From: Phymatolithon calcareum
Taxonomy: Eukaryota; Rhodophyta; Florideophyceae; Hapalidiales
Assembly (NCBI GenBank): GCA_977006965.1
Contig: OZ345365.1
Coordinates: forward strand, 1,612,001 to 1,676,000
DNA length: 64,000 nucleotides
Direction: 5' to 3'
The translations under genes and the position numbers were made by a program. Shown one piece after another: positions 1 to 10,444 of the stretch. The notes beneath the pieces were generated by a model. That model searched no databases. It was not told the origin of the DNA and worked only from the letters and a program-made list of their open reading frames with translations. Position 1 is the stretch's first letter, and each line of letters begins with the position of its first letter.

Positions 1-520
1 AGTGATAGGTGGAAACATTTCAAGTGACCACTTGATTGCAAGCGCACGCTATTTTCGCCAGTCCGAAGACACCAGCTCCCAAAAAGTATCGCAATTACCA
101 TTAAAAAATTCTTCGCTTCTGCAAAGCAATCTACATGGTTTTCAAATACTTCACATCTTAAGCTCGTCGAAGAAATATTGTCAAGCTTTCTTATCGTGTG
201 GTGATAGGCACAACGGTAGTGAAGAGAGTGGGATGATCCCACTGTTTCCTGATATAGTTTTTACGTTACCCAGAGAAGTGCAAACAGACAGCATGTATCA
301 TTCTATCAAAGTGTCTCTCTGTGATTTTACTAAGAACAGTCAATATCTTGAAAACGCTCCTAAATATATTCATTGGATTGATCGTTATTCTAAACGTAAT
401 CGCGTTCTTTTGTTCCGGTAGCGCGGTACGGTATTATGGACAACATCGAAGCATGTACGTCCTTTACTGGAGTGACTACACCAAGAAACAAAGAGGAGAA
501 GGGTTTAATTAAGAGTTACT
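1..520 (+). repeat. Outer left arm of the 11-kb inverted repeat, with a degraded ORF
   Basis: This segment is repeated in inverted orientation at about 10445-11032. An ORF from 2 to 421 matches the minus-strand ORF 10700-11032 over blocks such as GGNISSD, ARYFRQSE, SQLPLK, PLFPD and QTDSMY, but the two drift in and out of frame in the middle. That is what an old, decayed coding segment looks like. The continuation at 421-512 also matches the other arm (GSAVxYYGQHRSM against GSAVxCYGQHRSM). I do not recognise the protein, and the window edge cuts the arm. It lies beyond the 3' end of the secreted-protein gene, so both were duplicated together. Confidence 0.6.
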
Positions 521-617
521 AACTCAAATTCTATAAGAAAACACCTTCAAACGACATCAGGAGACTGACATCAACCACCAATTGGAGTGAGACCTCCCGC
601 GGCGGAGAGCGCATCTA

Positions 618-1172
618 CTAGATGCCCTTCTGAACGGTACACGTGCTCGGTACAACCAAACGCAAATAAACATTCGTCGTCTCACCGGCTCCACTAGCCC
701 AGACGTATTCTGCACCAAGCCAATACCTCGAATGATAGGGAGAGTACTTGGCAGAACCAACAGAAGAAGACGAGGAAATAACATTTGAGTCTCCAGGATA
801 CGACCACGCAGCATCATCGAATCCAGGACACATCCATTCCTTGGAAATACTTGAAGATGCCTGGACTGCCTTCCACGGTCCTTGATTAAGATTTGTCTGA
901 CAATGCATACCGTTCCCAATGTCAAGATCCGCAATTACGCCGTATTTTGATCTCCTGTATGTCAAACTTAACGCGACAACATCTCCAGGGTTGAGGTCGA
1001 GCTTGATGGAATTGTAGTGCGTCCTGCTGTAGAGACTGGCGACCTTATTGCAGTTGACATAAAGATCACCAGAGTCAGCGTTTGACCAATGCAGGGTTGC
1101 AGGAGAGAAAACGGGCCCGCCAAGCGTGATCACGAAGAGAGAAGAGATGAACGTAATAGCCCTGATCGCCAT
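618..1172 (-). CDS. Small secreted protein, 184 aa, beta-rich (galactose-binding-like), intact copy
   Basis: A single exon encodes 184 residues. Residues 1-20 (MAIRAITFISSLFVITLGG) form a signal peptide: a basic residue, a hydrophobic core, then small residues. The mature part is beta-rich and has four cysteines (in YVNCNK, MHCQTN, WMCPGF and STCTV), suggesting two disulphides in an extracellular protein. The Trp-rich WKAVQ ... DDAAWSYPG ... GAEYVWA pattern resembles jelly-roll galactose-binding-like modules of secreted carbohydrate-associated proteins; that is a pattern match, not a proven family. The start is chosen because it opens the signal peptide about 75 bp from a TATATAA box. An inverted paralogue at 9878-10444 carries a stop codon, so this is probably the functional copy. 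Confidence 0.75.
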   Translation of the reverse strand: MAIRAITFISSLFVITLGGPVFSPATLHWSNADSGDLYVNCNKVASLYSRTHYNSIKLDLNPGDVVALSLTYRRSKYGVIADLDIGNGMHCQTNLNQGPWKAVQASSSISKEWMCPGFDDAAWSYPGDSNVISSSSSVGSAKYSPYHSRYWLGAEYVWASGAGETTNVYLRLVVPSTCTVQKGI

Positions 1173-1247
1173 GTTGATTGGAGCGGTTGGAGTTCTGTGC
1201 GGGGTCGACAGTAAGAGTGTGGTGAGAAGTGAAGAGAGAATGGCGAG

Positions 1248-1254
1248 TTATATA
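1248..1254 (-). promoter_or_regulatory. TATA box of the secreted-protein gene
   Basis: TATATAA on the minus strand lies about 75 bp upstream of the ATG at 1172. The same box and flanks (ACTATATAACTCGCC) precede the inverted paralogue at 9796-9802, so the promoter was duplicated with the gene. Confidence 0.6.
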
Positions 1255-1404
1255 GTGTACCGAATTTCTAAAAGGGCTCTGGGTGCTCATGCTTTAGGCC
1301 TTTGGCGTATTCAAAAAATTCAAATAAGATCGGCTTATATGAAACGCAATGAGTACAAAGGAAAATTCTACGGATATCGTCGATTTTGGGCATCCATCTA
1401 TCTA

Positions 1405-1630
1405 AAACAAACGTAAATTTACGCGAAGTTGCATCCATCTGTCTCTTAAGAGACAGATGGATGCAACTTCGCGCCGTGCCGCATTGATACCCGCGTCGCA
1501 ATTTTAAAAAGTTGCGACGCGGCACGGCGCGAAGCTGAAAATATAGACATAGATGAACTGGCTGTACAGTAGTGTTCGACATTTACAGTATGGTACATTC
1601 AGACAAACTTCCCCGCGTCGCAATTTATAA
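1405..1630. repeat. Compound foldback element, copy 1
   Basis: Two nested palindromes stand side by side. Positions 1422-1473 form a perfect 52-bp palindrome centred on TTAA (arms CGCGAAGTTGCATCCATC...). Positions 1468-1534 form a second foldback: outer arms CTTCGCGCCGTGCCGC and complement, with an inner hairpin GCGTCGCAA/TTGCGACGC around TTTTAAAAAG. A direct, almost identical copy lies at 5617-5850, and related hairpins occur at 4299-4376 and 5840-5890. No coding capacity is seen. This is a MITE-like foldback family. Confidence 0.75.
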
Positions 1631-2890
1631 AAAACGAAAAGAGACAACCCAACTTTATACTGCTGAATCCCGCATAACATGGCCAATTGAAAAATATGGT
1701 GACCCTTATCCCGCCAATTAGAAATCAACAAAAGTGCACTTATTAGTGATATACTGCCGACTTTGACGCGTGGTATAAGTATTGAAGCATTTTTGTTTCC
1801 TTTTCATAAAGAAACAGTTTAAAAATCTTTCGATAGGTGCATGCAACAATGTCAATGAAATCTGGATTAGAATTTTTTACGAGGGGTGCACCGCTCTCTA
1901 GATTTTGCATGTCGACCTCATGTTATACCGTTTTACACATTCGGTATCTCCATGCATCTTCATGAATCGCCATGCCTTTTCGCAACGATTTGTGATCTTT
2001 GAGTAAGGGGTGTATATGAGCAAAACGCGAGTATATCAAAACAACGGTGGAAAGCAGGAAAACACTGGCACGGGTGATGGATGCTTGGGTGTCGAGCATG
2101 CTCTGCGAGACACCAAGTGCCGAAGCTCCGTGCGGAGCCACAGTGTTGAGCACGGAGCATGATTATGGCCCAGGGTTTCCGACTTTTTTGTGTTCTCCTG
2201 ACAACGCAGAATATCACACAGTAAAATTTAACAAAAACTGCGCTTCTCACGGAAAGCTCAATTTTTTCTATTTTACACATAAGACCCAAAAACAGGATTT
2301 CCCGCATCTCCCTGTGGGTACTTCCACATCACCAACGGCATGTACTGTCAGCAAAAATATGCCCATACACTGTGCTTTGAGAATGGCGCACAGCATTCGA
2401 TACAACACAGTTCCGTAAATATGTATCATAATAGTATTTTATTGGTTTTTCATACCCTCAGGTTATTTGTCTTTCCCGCGAAATGCACGTCTTCATCTCT
2501 CTCTAGCTCCAAGGAGTGCGTTAAGTGGAAAACAACACGTTAGAGCAATCTCGTTCTCAGCTTTCCAGCGAACCAAAACAATTGTGATCGGCCAATATTT
2601 TACAAATTTCGTGCCTTTCGGAACACTCGAAAGATACTTTTTCGGGCCCACTCTTAGGCAACGGAATGAGTGCAAAAGAAAATTCATCGGATATCGTTGA
2701 TTTTGGACATCCATCTGTCTCTTCAAGAAAATGCCCGAAAACAACTACTTAAATGAAAACGTAAGGGAAGGATTGTAGCAGAAAGTCTCTTAGGTGCAAT
2801 GATAATTGACAAAGGGAGCTTCTATTAAACAGAAATCCAATTCAATTCATCGGTCTCTTTACGTTTTTTAAAATTGCGACGCGGGGGTGT
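1631..2890 (+). repeat. Left inner arm of the large inverted repeat
   Basis: This arm pairs with 5945-7760 on the opposite strand. Matching landmarks include GGCCCACTCTTAGGCAACGG (2645 and about 6190), the GAAGCTCC...CAATTATCATTG block (2780 and about 6020) and the GGAGCCACAGTGTTGAGCACGGA region (2134 and about 6780). Short ORFs here appear in both arms without preserving one frame, so I call no gene. Relative to the other arm it lacks a 470-bp segment and an 80-bp foldback element. Confidence 0.7.
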
Positions 2891-4390
2891 TTGTCTGCAT
2901 CTACCATACATGTCGACCAGTGAACCTCAATTGTCCACCAAATGGCAGCGCCGTGTCGTCCCTGAGGGCCTTCTGGCCCAGGCCGGTCCCGACCGCATGT
3001 CCGGTTGGCGGTTTGACACGTGGAAAACATAATATGTCGCTGCCAATGCCGCCTGGAATAGATACCTCGACACCGTCCTCGCCGAACTGGATCGTCAGTA
3101 TGGCCGCCACGTCCTGCCGCACCGTTTGGAATCAATGCGTTCGCGGCGGCCTGTGCCAAATACACCATCCGCCTGCCGTTAACGTGCTGTTCGCCCCACA
3201 AGACGCCGGCGCCCTCTGCAAAATACACCGCATGTCCGCTCGCCGCGCTACTTCACGCAGTCGGTAATGCACGCCCCGTCGCCGCCGTACCACACTGTCC
3301 ACCTGGAAACCGCGCCGTGCCCCCGCTGGAAATGCGTGCCTTTGCCGCGCCTCTGCCAAATATACCGTCCCACCCGTCTGATGGCTGCTCTCCAATCTGT
3401 TGCAATGGACCCCGCCTGCTGCCGCGCTGAGAGTGATTGGCGTCGTCCCTCCGTCGAAGTAATCGTGTCGTGTCTGGAGTCGCACGGACGGAACGTGGCG
3501 TTTGTTGTTGGCGGGTACAAAAGGTTGGGAGCAAACCGTCTGCTGCTCACCGGGCTTTATTGTGCTAAATATGCAGTTCTTATTCCGTGTTCTTCATCTG
3601 TTAGTCAAAGTAAACTACACTTTCTTCGACTTCCCCTTCAACCCAGAAATACTTTTCGCATCGTTGAAGTAGAGGGAAGGGAAAAAGTTGACGGTAACAT
3701 TTGTTTTTATTTCGCGAATATAGGAGAGCTACGTCGGGCAAATCAGCGAAAGAAAGGCACTCAGAAAATATTAGAGCCCTGTTGATATAGAAGCACGTTG
3801 TTGTGGCCACGAAGGCACGCGGATAGAAATGAGGGTTAAGAGCGCTTCGCAGAGCAACGGGTAGTAAGTGCGGTTATGGCAGAACGATGCGGTCCAAGGG
3901 GACAAAACATGTCTCCACAAGCGAGAGGAGAGACGCAAAAATCCGTCTGTGGTAAACCAAAGCACCAGAGCGGCGCAAATCACTCTCGGCGCGACGGTAG
4001 GCGGGGCCAATTGTGGCGGCAGGGGGCACTGTACGGCTACTGCGAGAAAAGTGTCAAAAAGAAAGGGCGCGGCGGCCGGCATATGGGGCGGTCGGCGGAA
4101 TTGGAGATGGTGCTGCTCAAGCATGCTAGCAGTACACGGTCACAGTATTCTTTTGCACGTGTCAGACGTTCAGAGGACCTCTGGTTGGGACCGGCCGGAC
4201 CCGAGAGGTCCGCACGGCGCTGCCATTTGGTGGACAATTAAGGTTCACTATGTCGACCACTACAGTCAGTTAATCTATGTATACATTTTCAACTTCGCGC
4301 CGTGCCGCATAGATACACGCGTGGCAATTTTAAAAAATTGCGACGCGGGTATCAATGCGGCACGGCGCGAAGTTACGTTTATTTAAAAAA
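2890..4390. mobile_element. GC-rich core element with inverted ends at the centre of the palindrome
   Basis: About 130 bp at 2905-3030 recur inverted at 4140-4270 (shared words: CATGTCGACCA, TTGTCCACCAAATGGCAGCG, GGCCGGTCC), framing a GC-rich interior unlike the AT-rich arms. On the plus strand from 2911 a frame starting MSTSEPQLSTKWQRR continues past a TAA through a helical stretch (YLDTVLAELDRQYGRH), so a gene may once have been here; I do not recognise it. The motif TGCCAAATACACC recurs in variant form near 3154, 3218 and 3352. The outer edges carry the GCGTCGCAATTTT hairpins of the foldback family. It is best read as a large foldback element carrying decayed coding DNA. Confidence 0.45.
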
Positions 4391-4418
4391 AACGTAAAGA
4401 GAGAGATGGATCATCGAG

Positions 4419-4675
4419 AGTCACTGCTATCTCCAGGAGCACTCTTTGTACGTTCATTTATGATATTTGGTGCAAATACTCGTGGACATGTGGATGACAG
4501 TGGATTACAAAGCACTAAAAGCATTCCAACAACGCATGTGCGCGCAACAGGAACGCTCCACCATAGTACTCGAGGTTGCGTATCTAGTCACGAAAAACAG
4601 GCTCTTAAAATGTGATTTTATTGCAAAAACGGTGGTTTGATGATTCTACAGTAACAGCAGATAATGCGCGCTTTT
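4419..4675 (+). repeat. Dispersed repeat, direct copy at 25107-25375
   Basis: About 255 bp starting GTCACTGCTATCTCCAGGAG match 25107-25375 in the same orientation at roughly 85-90%. No ORF is conserved. In the 25-kb copy it is joined to a second repeat that occurs separately at 8020-8230. Confidence 0.7.
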
Positions 4676-4914
4676 CTTTTCGTAATTTAACTTCAAAATA
4701 AAATCCACATAAAAATAGATTTTATTTAGAAGGTACCATGTGTCCTAATTGAAGGCAAGTCGGCACCTTTTTTGCTTATCTACTTTATCGTCGATTTTTT
4801 TTATTATTGGCTCTTGGTCTTGCTTTTTGTTTCATCATCACTGATTCACTCTTCTTTGATACTTGATTATTTGCGGGGAAAGACCAACCTTGGTTCTTGA
4901 TTACGTGGTTCCGC
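4676..4914. other. AT-rich stretch without a recognised gene
   Basis: T-rich sequence with no supported ORF. It resembles 59370-59690 only loosely. Confidence 0.4.
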
Positions 4915-5615
4915 CTTGATCCCTCACCTCAGCGCTGATCTACTCTGTCGAACCTTATCTTGCAAACTTGAGCGGCTTTTGCTAGCATGTTTCTGAATTT
5001 TGGTCCTTCCTCCGCTTTTCTTTTCAAATACAGCAACAATTGCGTCAGACTTCAGAATTTTGTTGATACTCATTCCTAGTTTAGATTGATCTTACTGAAA
5101 TGCGATAAGCAGCAACTCTATCATCGTTATATGACCACATCCCTGGTGGCTGTATTGCCAGGCTCAACGTAATCATAAGATATATTGAGTTCAACCAGCT
5201 CGCCTGTCTTAGTTATGCTTACGGTCGGTGGATTGCGGATCGATTTGACAGAGTTGAACCTAGTGTGCCTCTGCATTACCGCGCGGTGGTACAGAAAATC
5301 CACGTCTGGAAACAGGAGGTCTTCACCATCGTGGTGTAGAAAAGATAGCTAAACCCTGAGAAGAATAACAAAACCCTGAGTAGTAAGACCCATGTGAGTA
5401 TAGTTGCCCTTTCCTCCACCCGGATTACTTCGGTGTATACAGAATGCGACACCCCAACTTGTGTCGACTTTTGGCATACCCTTTTCGAAATTCTTCAAAA
5501 GTTTCTTTGCCTCCTGGCTGCGCTAGTGCAAGCCGTGCACTACAGTACCCATGCCAGATCCGCCAATCTTGTGCCTTGATCTCTGAATGAGATTGTCCAT
5601 ATGATATCATGATGA
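4915..5615 (-). pseudogene. Inverted 3' fragment of the 579-aa membrane protein gene plus its 3' flank
   Basis: Read on the minus strand, this piece starts at the equivalent of codon ~405 of the gene at 17951-19690 and runs through its stop codon into the 3' flank, continuing with sequence found at 21694-21860. It lacks the 1.96-kb transposon that separates those parts at the gene, so it is an empty-site copy (junction at 5077-5078). Relative to the gene it has a 30-bp deletion in the segment for LARAAFVSYLMSW, followed by a TAG, so it is not functional. Its start abuts the foldback repeat at 5617. Confidence 0.8.
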
Positions 5616-5616
5616 T

Positions 5617-5944
5617 TTGCAAAACAAACGTAAATTTACGCGAAGTTGCATCCATCTGTCTCTTAAGTGACAGATGGATGCAACTTCGCGCCGTGCCGTA
5701 TTGATACCCGCGTCGCAATTTTAAAAAGTTGCGACGCGGCATGGCGCGAAGCTGAAAATATAGACATAGATGAACTGGCTGTACAGTAGTGTTCGACATT
5801 TACAGTATGGTACATTCAGACAAACTTCCCCGCGTCGCAATTTATAAAAAATTGCGACGCGGGTATCAATGTGGCACAGCGCGAAGTTAAAATGTATACA
5901 TAGATGAACTGACTGTAGTCGGCGACATGTATATTACATTCAGA
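5617..5944. repeat. Compound foldback element, copy 2 with an extra hairpin unit
   Basis: A direct copy of 1405-1630 is followed by a second GCGTCGCAATTTATAAAAAATTGCGACGC hairpin with its GATGAACTG...ACATTCAGACAAAC flank, so the 3' half is tandemly repeated. It joins the right inner arm at about 5945. Confidence 0.7.
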
Positions 5945-6649
5945 CAAACTCCCCCGCGTCGCATTTTTAAAAAAACGTAAAGAGACCGATGGATTGGATT
6001 GGATTTCTGTTTAATTGAAGCTCCCTTTGTCAATGACACTGCACCTGAGAGACTTTTCGTTGCGCTACAGTCCTTCCCTTACGATTTCATTTAAGTAATT
6101 GTTTTCGGCCATTTTCTTAAAGAGACAGATGGATGCCCAAAATCGACGATATCCGTTGAGTTTTCTTTTGCACTCATTCCGTTGCCTAAGAGTGGGCCCG
6201 AAAAAGTTACCTTTCGAGGGTTCCGAAATGCACGAACTTTGTAAAATATTGGCCGATCGCAATTTTTCTAGTTCGTTGGAAAGCTGAGGACGAGATTGCT
6301 CTAACGTGTCATTTTTCCGCTTAGCGCACTCCTTGGAGCTAGAGAGAGATGAAGACGTGCATTTCGCTGGAAAGACAAATAACCTGAGAGTACGAAAAAC
6401 ACATAAATCAGCATTATGATACATATTTACGGAACTGTGTTGTATCGAATGTTGTGTGCCATTCTCAAAGCACAGTGTATGGGCATATTCTTGCTGACAG
6501 TTCATGCCGTTGGTGAAGTAGAATTGCCCACAGGGAGGTGCGGGAAATCCTGTTTTTGGGGCTTATATGTAAAATAGAAAAAATCGAGCTTTAAGTGAGA
6601 AGCGCAGTTTTTGGGAATTTTACTGTGTGATACTCTGCATTGTTAGGAG

Positions 6650-6729
6650 CACCGGGGGAGCACGGCACCATTTTGGCCCAAATCAACTAAATAACTATCG
6701 GGCCAAAATGTTGCCGTGCTTCCCTAGTG
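6650..6729. mobile_element. 80-bp micro-MITE that is nearly all terminal inverted repeat
   Basis: The element begins CACCGGGGGAGCACGG and ends with the complement of CACTAGGGAAGCACGG. The two 30-bp arms agree at 26 positions and enclose a 20-nt loop. The left arm of the big palindrome (about 2191-2200, TGTTCTCCTG) is an empty site. The flanks suggest a 2-bp AG duplication. The CACTA-type end hints at the CACTA superfamily, but this is only a motif resemblance. Confidence 0.7.
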
Positions 6730-7084
6730 AGAACACAAAAAAGTCGGAAACCCTGGGCCACAATCATGTTCCGTGCTCAACTCCGTGGCTCCGCACGGAG
6801 CTTCGACTCTTGGCGTCTCGAAGAACTTGCTCGAGACCCAAGCATCCATCACCCGTGCCAGTGTTTTCCTGCTTTCCACCGTTGTTCTGATATACTCGCG
6901 TTTTACTCATATGCACCCCCTATTCAAAGATCACAAATCGCTGGAAAGCGCATGGCGATTCATGAAGGGCATGGAGATACCGAATGTGTAAAACGGTATA
7001 ACATGAGGTCGACATGCGAAATCTAGAGTGCAGTGCACCCTTCGTAAGAAATTCTAATCCAGATTTCATTGACATGGTTGCAAT

Positions 7085-7555
7085 TGATGAAAATTCGTCA
7101 GGGGGATTGCCCGCGAATCTGAGCTTGTGGGTCAATGATAACGAAGACTGGAGACGTAGCGTGGGAACCCGCGGATCGACACCGCGACGATCTGGCGCTC
7201 TGCTCCGGTCCAGTTGTTCCGTCCTGGATCGACACCAGGGACGGCAAGAGACGAACAAAAGTGTGGTATACCTTTGCTTTACTTGATGAACTTGGCTGTC
7301 CTACGTGGCTGAAGATCTGGCTGAGCATAAGTAGTGGTCTCATAGTCTCGAGTTAGTCTATTTCTAGGGGCGTGATTGGACGTGTTCGACGTCCTCACAA
7401 CGTGGATGAGGGCATCCCGTTGTTCGGTTGGGATGCTATTGCATTGTGGTTGCAGTGCACTAGGGGTATCATAAGCTTGTGCATAAGTGTGTAATAAGGC
7501 ACACGAGAATGTTCGAATGTCATCACCCGTGTGCATGGGCATACTTGGGAATTTT
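7085..7555. mobile_element. Insertion-like segment present only in the right arm
   Basis: The left arm reads straight from the TCAATGAAATCTGG block to the ATCTTTCGATAGG block. Here 470 bp intervene, with GC-rich sequence and a GATCGACACC motif occurring twice (about 7176 and 7230). No clear terminal repeats or target duplication were found. Short ORFs on both strands are unrecognised. Confidence 0.45.
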
Positions 7556-7764
7556 CACAGCAATAACCTATCGGAAGATTTTTCAACTGTCTCTTTATCA
7601 AAAGAAAACAAAAATGCTTCAATACTTATATCACGGGCCAAAGGCAGTATATCACTAAGTAGTGCACTTTTGCTGATTACCAACTGGCGGGATAGGGATC
7701 AGCATATTTTTCAATTGGCCATGTTATGCAAGATTCGGCAGTATAAGGTTGGGGTTGTTCGGAC

Positions 7765-9690
7765 TGTGAGGTGAAACTATTTTCAAATTTTTTTTCACCC
7801 TTAGACCGTTTCTCGAAGTTTTTGCTATACCGTTTTTTGAAACGATATACGACAACTGGACAGCGATAAACGGTATGTCGAAAGCGCGGTAAATGGGATG
7901 CAGGGAGTTTCTCAAACTTGGTTATGAGATCAAATGCAAACAAATTGAACCAAAAAGAGAGAACAAGCATGCTGTCTATGACACGCCGACATTACGCCGT
8001 CGTCATGATGTTGTCCGACAAAGTTGTGTACACCGAACGATATATGATATGGTACAGTACTTGATTCGGTGGACTCGTTTCGCATTGCTGTCAAAGAGGT
8101 TTTTGAGAAAGTAACTGTTTACGTAGATGGACCGGAAGACCTGCAGGGGCACCAGTGCATACCTTAGTTTTGCGAAAAGGCCCAATCTACTCCTAAATCA
8201 ATGAAAACGTCATTTCCCGCAGCTCCCAGAGTGGTGGGCACATTCCATTATCGTAAGGAGCACCCTCCAATCTCCCTTCAGGTACCACATTCCATTTCTA
8301 CTCTCGTACTCGTTGCTTATGATACATGATTTTCGAGCAATATTCGACTGTTTGTACGATTTTTTTTGGAGGCTTGTGGAGCGAAAACGAAAACTGCGCA
8401 GGCCCTGCTTTTCTGGATCTATGTCTAAATAAATATTCCCTTTCAATTGATATAAAAATCATTTAATTCGGAAATCGATTTCGCATGGATGACTTTTTCG
8501 GGCGTGCAAATCTCGGGCCCACTCTTAGGCGACGGGTGTGTTAAAAAGTACAAGTGAAATTGTCCTCTAGCAAGAACTCACAAACGTTCGAAACGTATAG
8601 AGTTCGGGCAAAACAGAAGCCATATGATCTTATTTCGGTTCGATTTACACACGGAGGATGGTCACTAAGAGCTAGTTCTGTAGGTCGCGGGACTCTATCA
8701 TTTGCCGAAATATCGTTCGCATTGGTCCGCAGAAGTCTCAAGCCCATCCATGTTGCTTGTTGTGCAAGCTGTACGAGAAGAGTCTTCCTGTCCCCCCGTT
8801 TGTCGCTACCACGAATACGTACCTTCATCTCGGCTTTGTCGCAGGAGCATTTCATGTGCAAACAATGCGCCCGCAAACATGCAAGCTACAGCCTCACAAC
8901 CGTTCTCATTCTCTTACTTGCCTTGAGCTCCTCACACGCGGACTGCGCGTGAACGAACCTCGAGTTCCTATCTCATCATTGTTGCCTTCTTTTCTCTTTC
9001 CTTGTCGCCGCAAGATTTACCGGCCAGTAGTCTATACATTCTCAGTCGCTTACCGGGGGCCGTATTAGTTTCGTAAGCTATCTGACCTCCCCGTATGGGT
9101 GTCCGCTTACCTGCCCATGGTGGGTCATCTTCAATCTAGTGTGTTGCCTCTGTTTAGTACTTAGGCTCATTGATGATCGACCAACAAGTATCATCCATCA
9201 ACTGTCTACCGTCGACTGTCTACGATGGACTATCGACATCGATCAACGACCGAGTAACCTCTTCATTCAACCCCACACATCTGAGCTGTCATTGCTGGAC
9301 CACGCATATCCGGCCATTCCCATGGCGGCCCCTGGCATGACCGGTTCTACAGGTTCAACGTGTGCTCCAGGTTAGAGATTGTGCCCAGTTCCACGTTCAT
9401 GAAGGTAGAAACATCAAGATGTCAAGGCCACCCTAGAGGACATTAGAAGCATATTCGGAAGCTGCATAATTTCGCCAGCTTAAGGACCTACTTCTCCACC
9501 TTAGAGTTTGATATTTATTTATTATGAGCTTGGGAATCAGAGTCGCTTATTTTATACTTCCTATTATTGCAGTATATAATCGGCAAAGCTTGAGAAAAAA
9601 TTCACAAAACGATGTGGATGCTTTTTGTAGAGAGTTGCTGTACCATAGAAGGTTCCCCCGAAAATCGAGAAAGCACTTTAGAACGTGCAG
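7765..9690. other. Right-arm segment without a left-arm partner; possible small ORF
   Basis: This 1.9 kb has no counterpart in the left half, where the compound foldback stands instead. A plus ORF at 8554-8952 (132 aa) contains two CxxC pairs (CCASC and CKQC, about 30 residues apart) followed by a hydrophobic C-terminus. It could be a small zinc-binding protein, but support is weak. The copy of GGGCCCACTCTTAGGCGACGG at 8515 belongs to the arm repeat family. The rest, including 8960-9540, holds nothing I can name. Confidence 0.35.
8020..8230. repeat. Dispersed repeat, inverted copy at 24870-25090
   Basis: Shared words include GTTGTCCGACAAAGT, GGTGGACTCGTTTCGCATTG and GAAAAGGCCCAATCTACTCC, found on the opposite strand at 24870-25090. 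No coding frame is shared. Confidence 0.7.
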
Positions 9691-9795
9691 CTCTAGAATA
9701 CTGCGTTTCATGTAAACCGATGTCATTTGAATTTTTTGAATACCCCAAAGGCCTAAAGCATGAGCACCCAGAGCCCTTTTAGAAATTCGGTACAC

Positions 9796-9802
9796 TATAT
9801 AA
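9796..9802 (+). promoter_or_regulatory. TATA box of the duplicated secreted-protein pseudogene
   Basis: TATATAA sits 76 bp before the ATG at 9878, the same spacing and flanks as in the intact copy, so transcription may persist although the frame is broken. Confidence 0.5.
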
Positions 9803-9877
9803 CTCGCCATTCTCTCTTCACTTCTCACCCCACACCTACTGTGGACCACGAACAGAACTCTAACCGCTCCCATCGAC

Positions 9878-10444
9878 ATGGCGATCAGGGCTATTACGTT
9901 CATCTCTTCTCTCTTCGTGATTCCACTTGGTGCGTCCATTTTCTCTCCTGCAACCCTGCATTGGTCAAACGACGACTTTGGCGATCTTTATATCAAGCGC
10001 AAGAAGGTCACCAGTCTCTACAGCTCGCCCCAGTACAATTCCATCAAGCTCGACTTCAACCCCGGAGATGTTGCCGCGCTAAAGTTGACATACGCGGGAT
10101 TAGTATAAGGCGCAATTGCGGATCTTGACATTGGGAACGGTATGCATTGTCAGACAAAGCGTCGTCGAGGACCGTGGAAGGCAATCCAGGTATCTTCAAG
10201 TATTTCTAAGAACTGGGTGTGCCCTGGATTCAATGATGCTGCGTGGTCGTATCCTGGATACTCAAATGTTGCCTCTGCTCCTTGTTTTGATGGTTCTGCC
10301 AAGCGCTCTCCCTATCAGTCGGCGTATTGGTTTGGTGCAGAACACGTCTGGGCTAATAGCATCGGTAAGAAGAAGAATGTTTATTTGCGTATTGCTGTGC
10401 CGAAGAAGTGCAAGGTCCCGAACCTCACTCCAATTGGTCGTTGA
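9878..10444 (+). pseudogene. Inverted paralogue of the secreted protein, one nonsense codon
   Basis: The signal peptide and body align with the 184-aa protein of 618-1172. A TAA at 10106-10108 replaces the Tyr codon of RSKYG, and the same frame stays open on the far side from GAIADLDIGNGMHC to TPIGR, 188 codons in all. So this copy is disabled by one nonsense change with almost no other frame damage. It has also lost the first cysteine (YIKRKK instead of YVNCNK), removing a likely disulphide. The promoter and 3' flank are duplicated too, with AATAAA at 10510. A readthrough product or a short 76-residue secreted peptide is conceivable, but pseudogene is the simpler reading. Confidence 0.8.

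Larger units (their letters stand above)
5945..7760 (-). repeat. Right inner arm of the large inverted repeat
   Basis: Inverted counterpart of 1631-2890. It is longer because it holds an 80-bp foldback (6650-6729) and a segment at about 7085-7555 that the left arm lacks. ORFs such as 6065-6505 (-) mirror left-arm ORFs but share no stable frame. Confidence 0.7.

Noticed and set aside
2842-3485. Overlapping minus ORFs in the GC-rich core as genes
   Set aside because: Several frames are open at once because of GC richness; none has a motif or a partner at the inverted end.
7279-7542. Minus ORF in the right-arm insertion as a copia gag
   Set aside because: No gag, protease or LTR motif could be found; the resemblance was only in composition.
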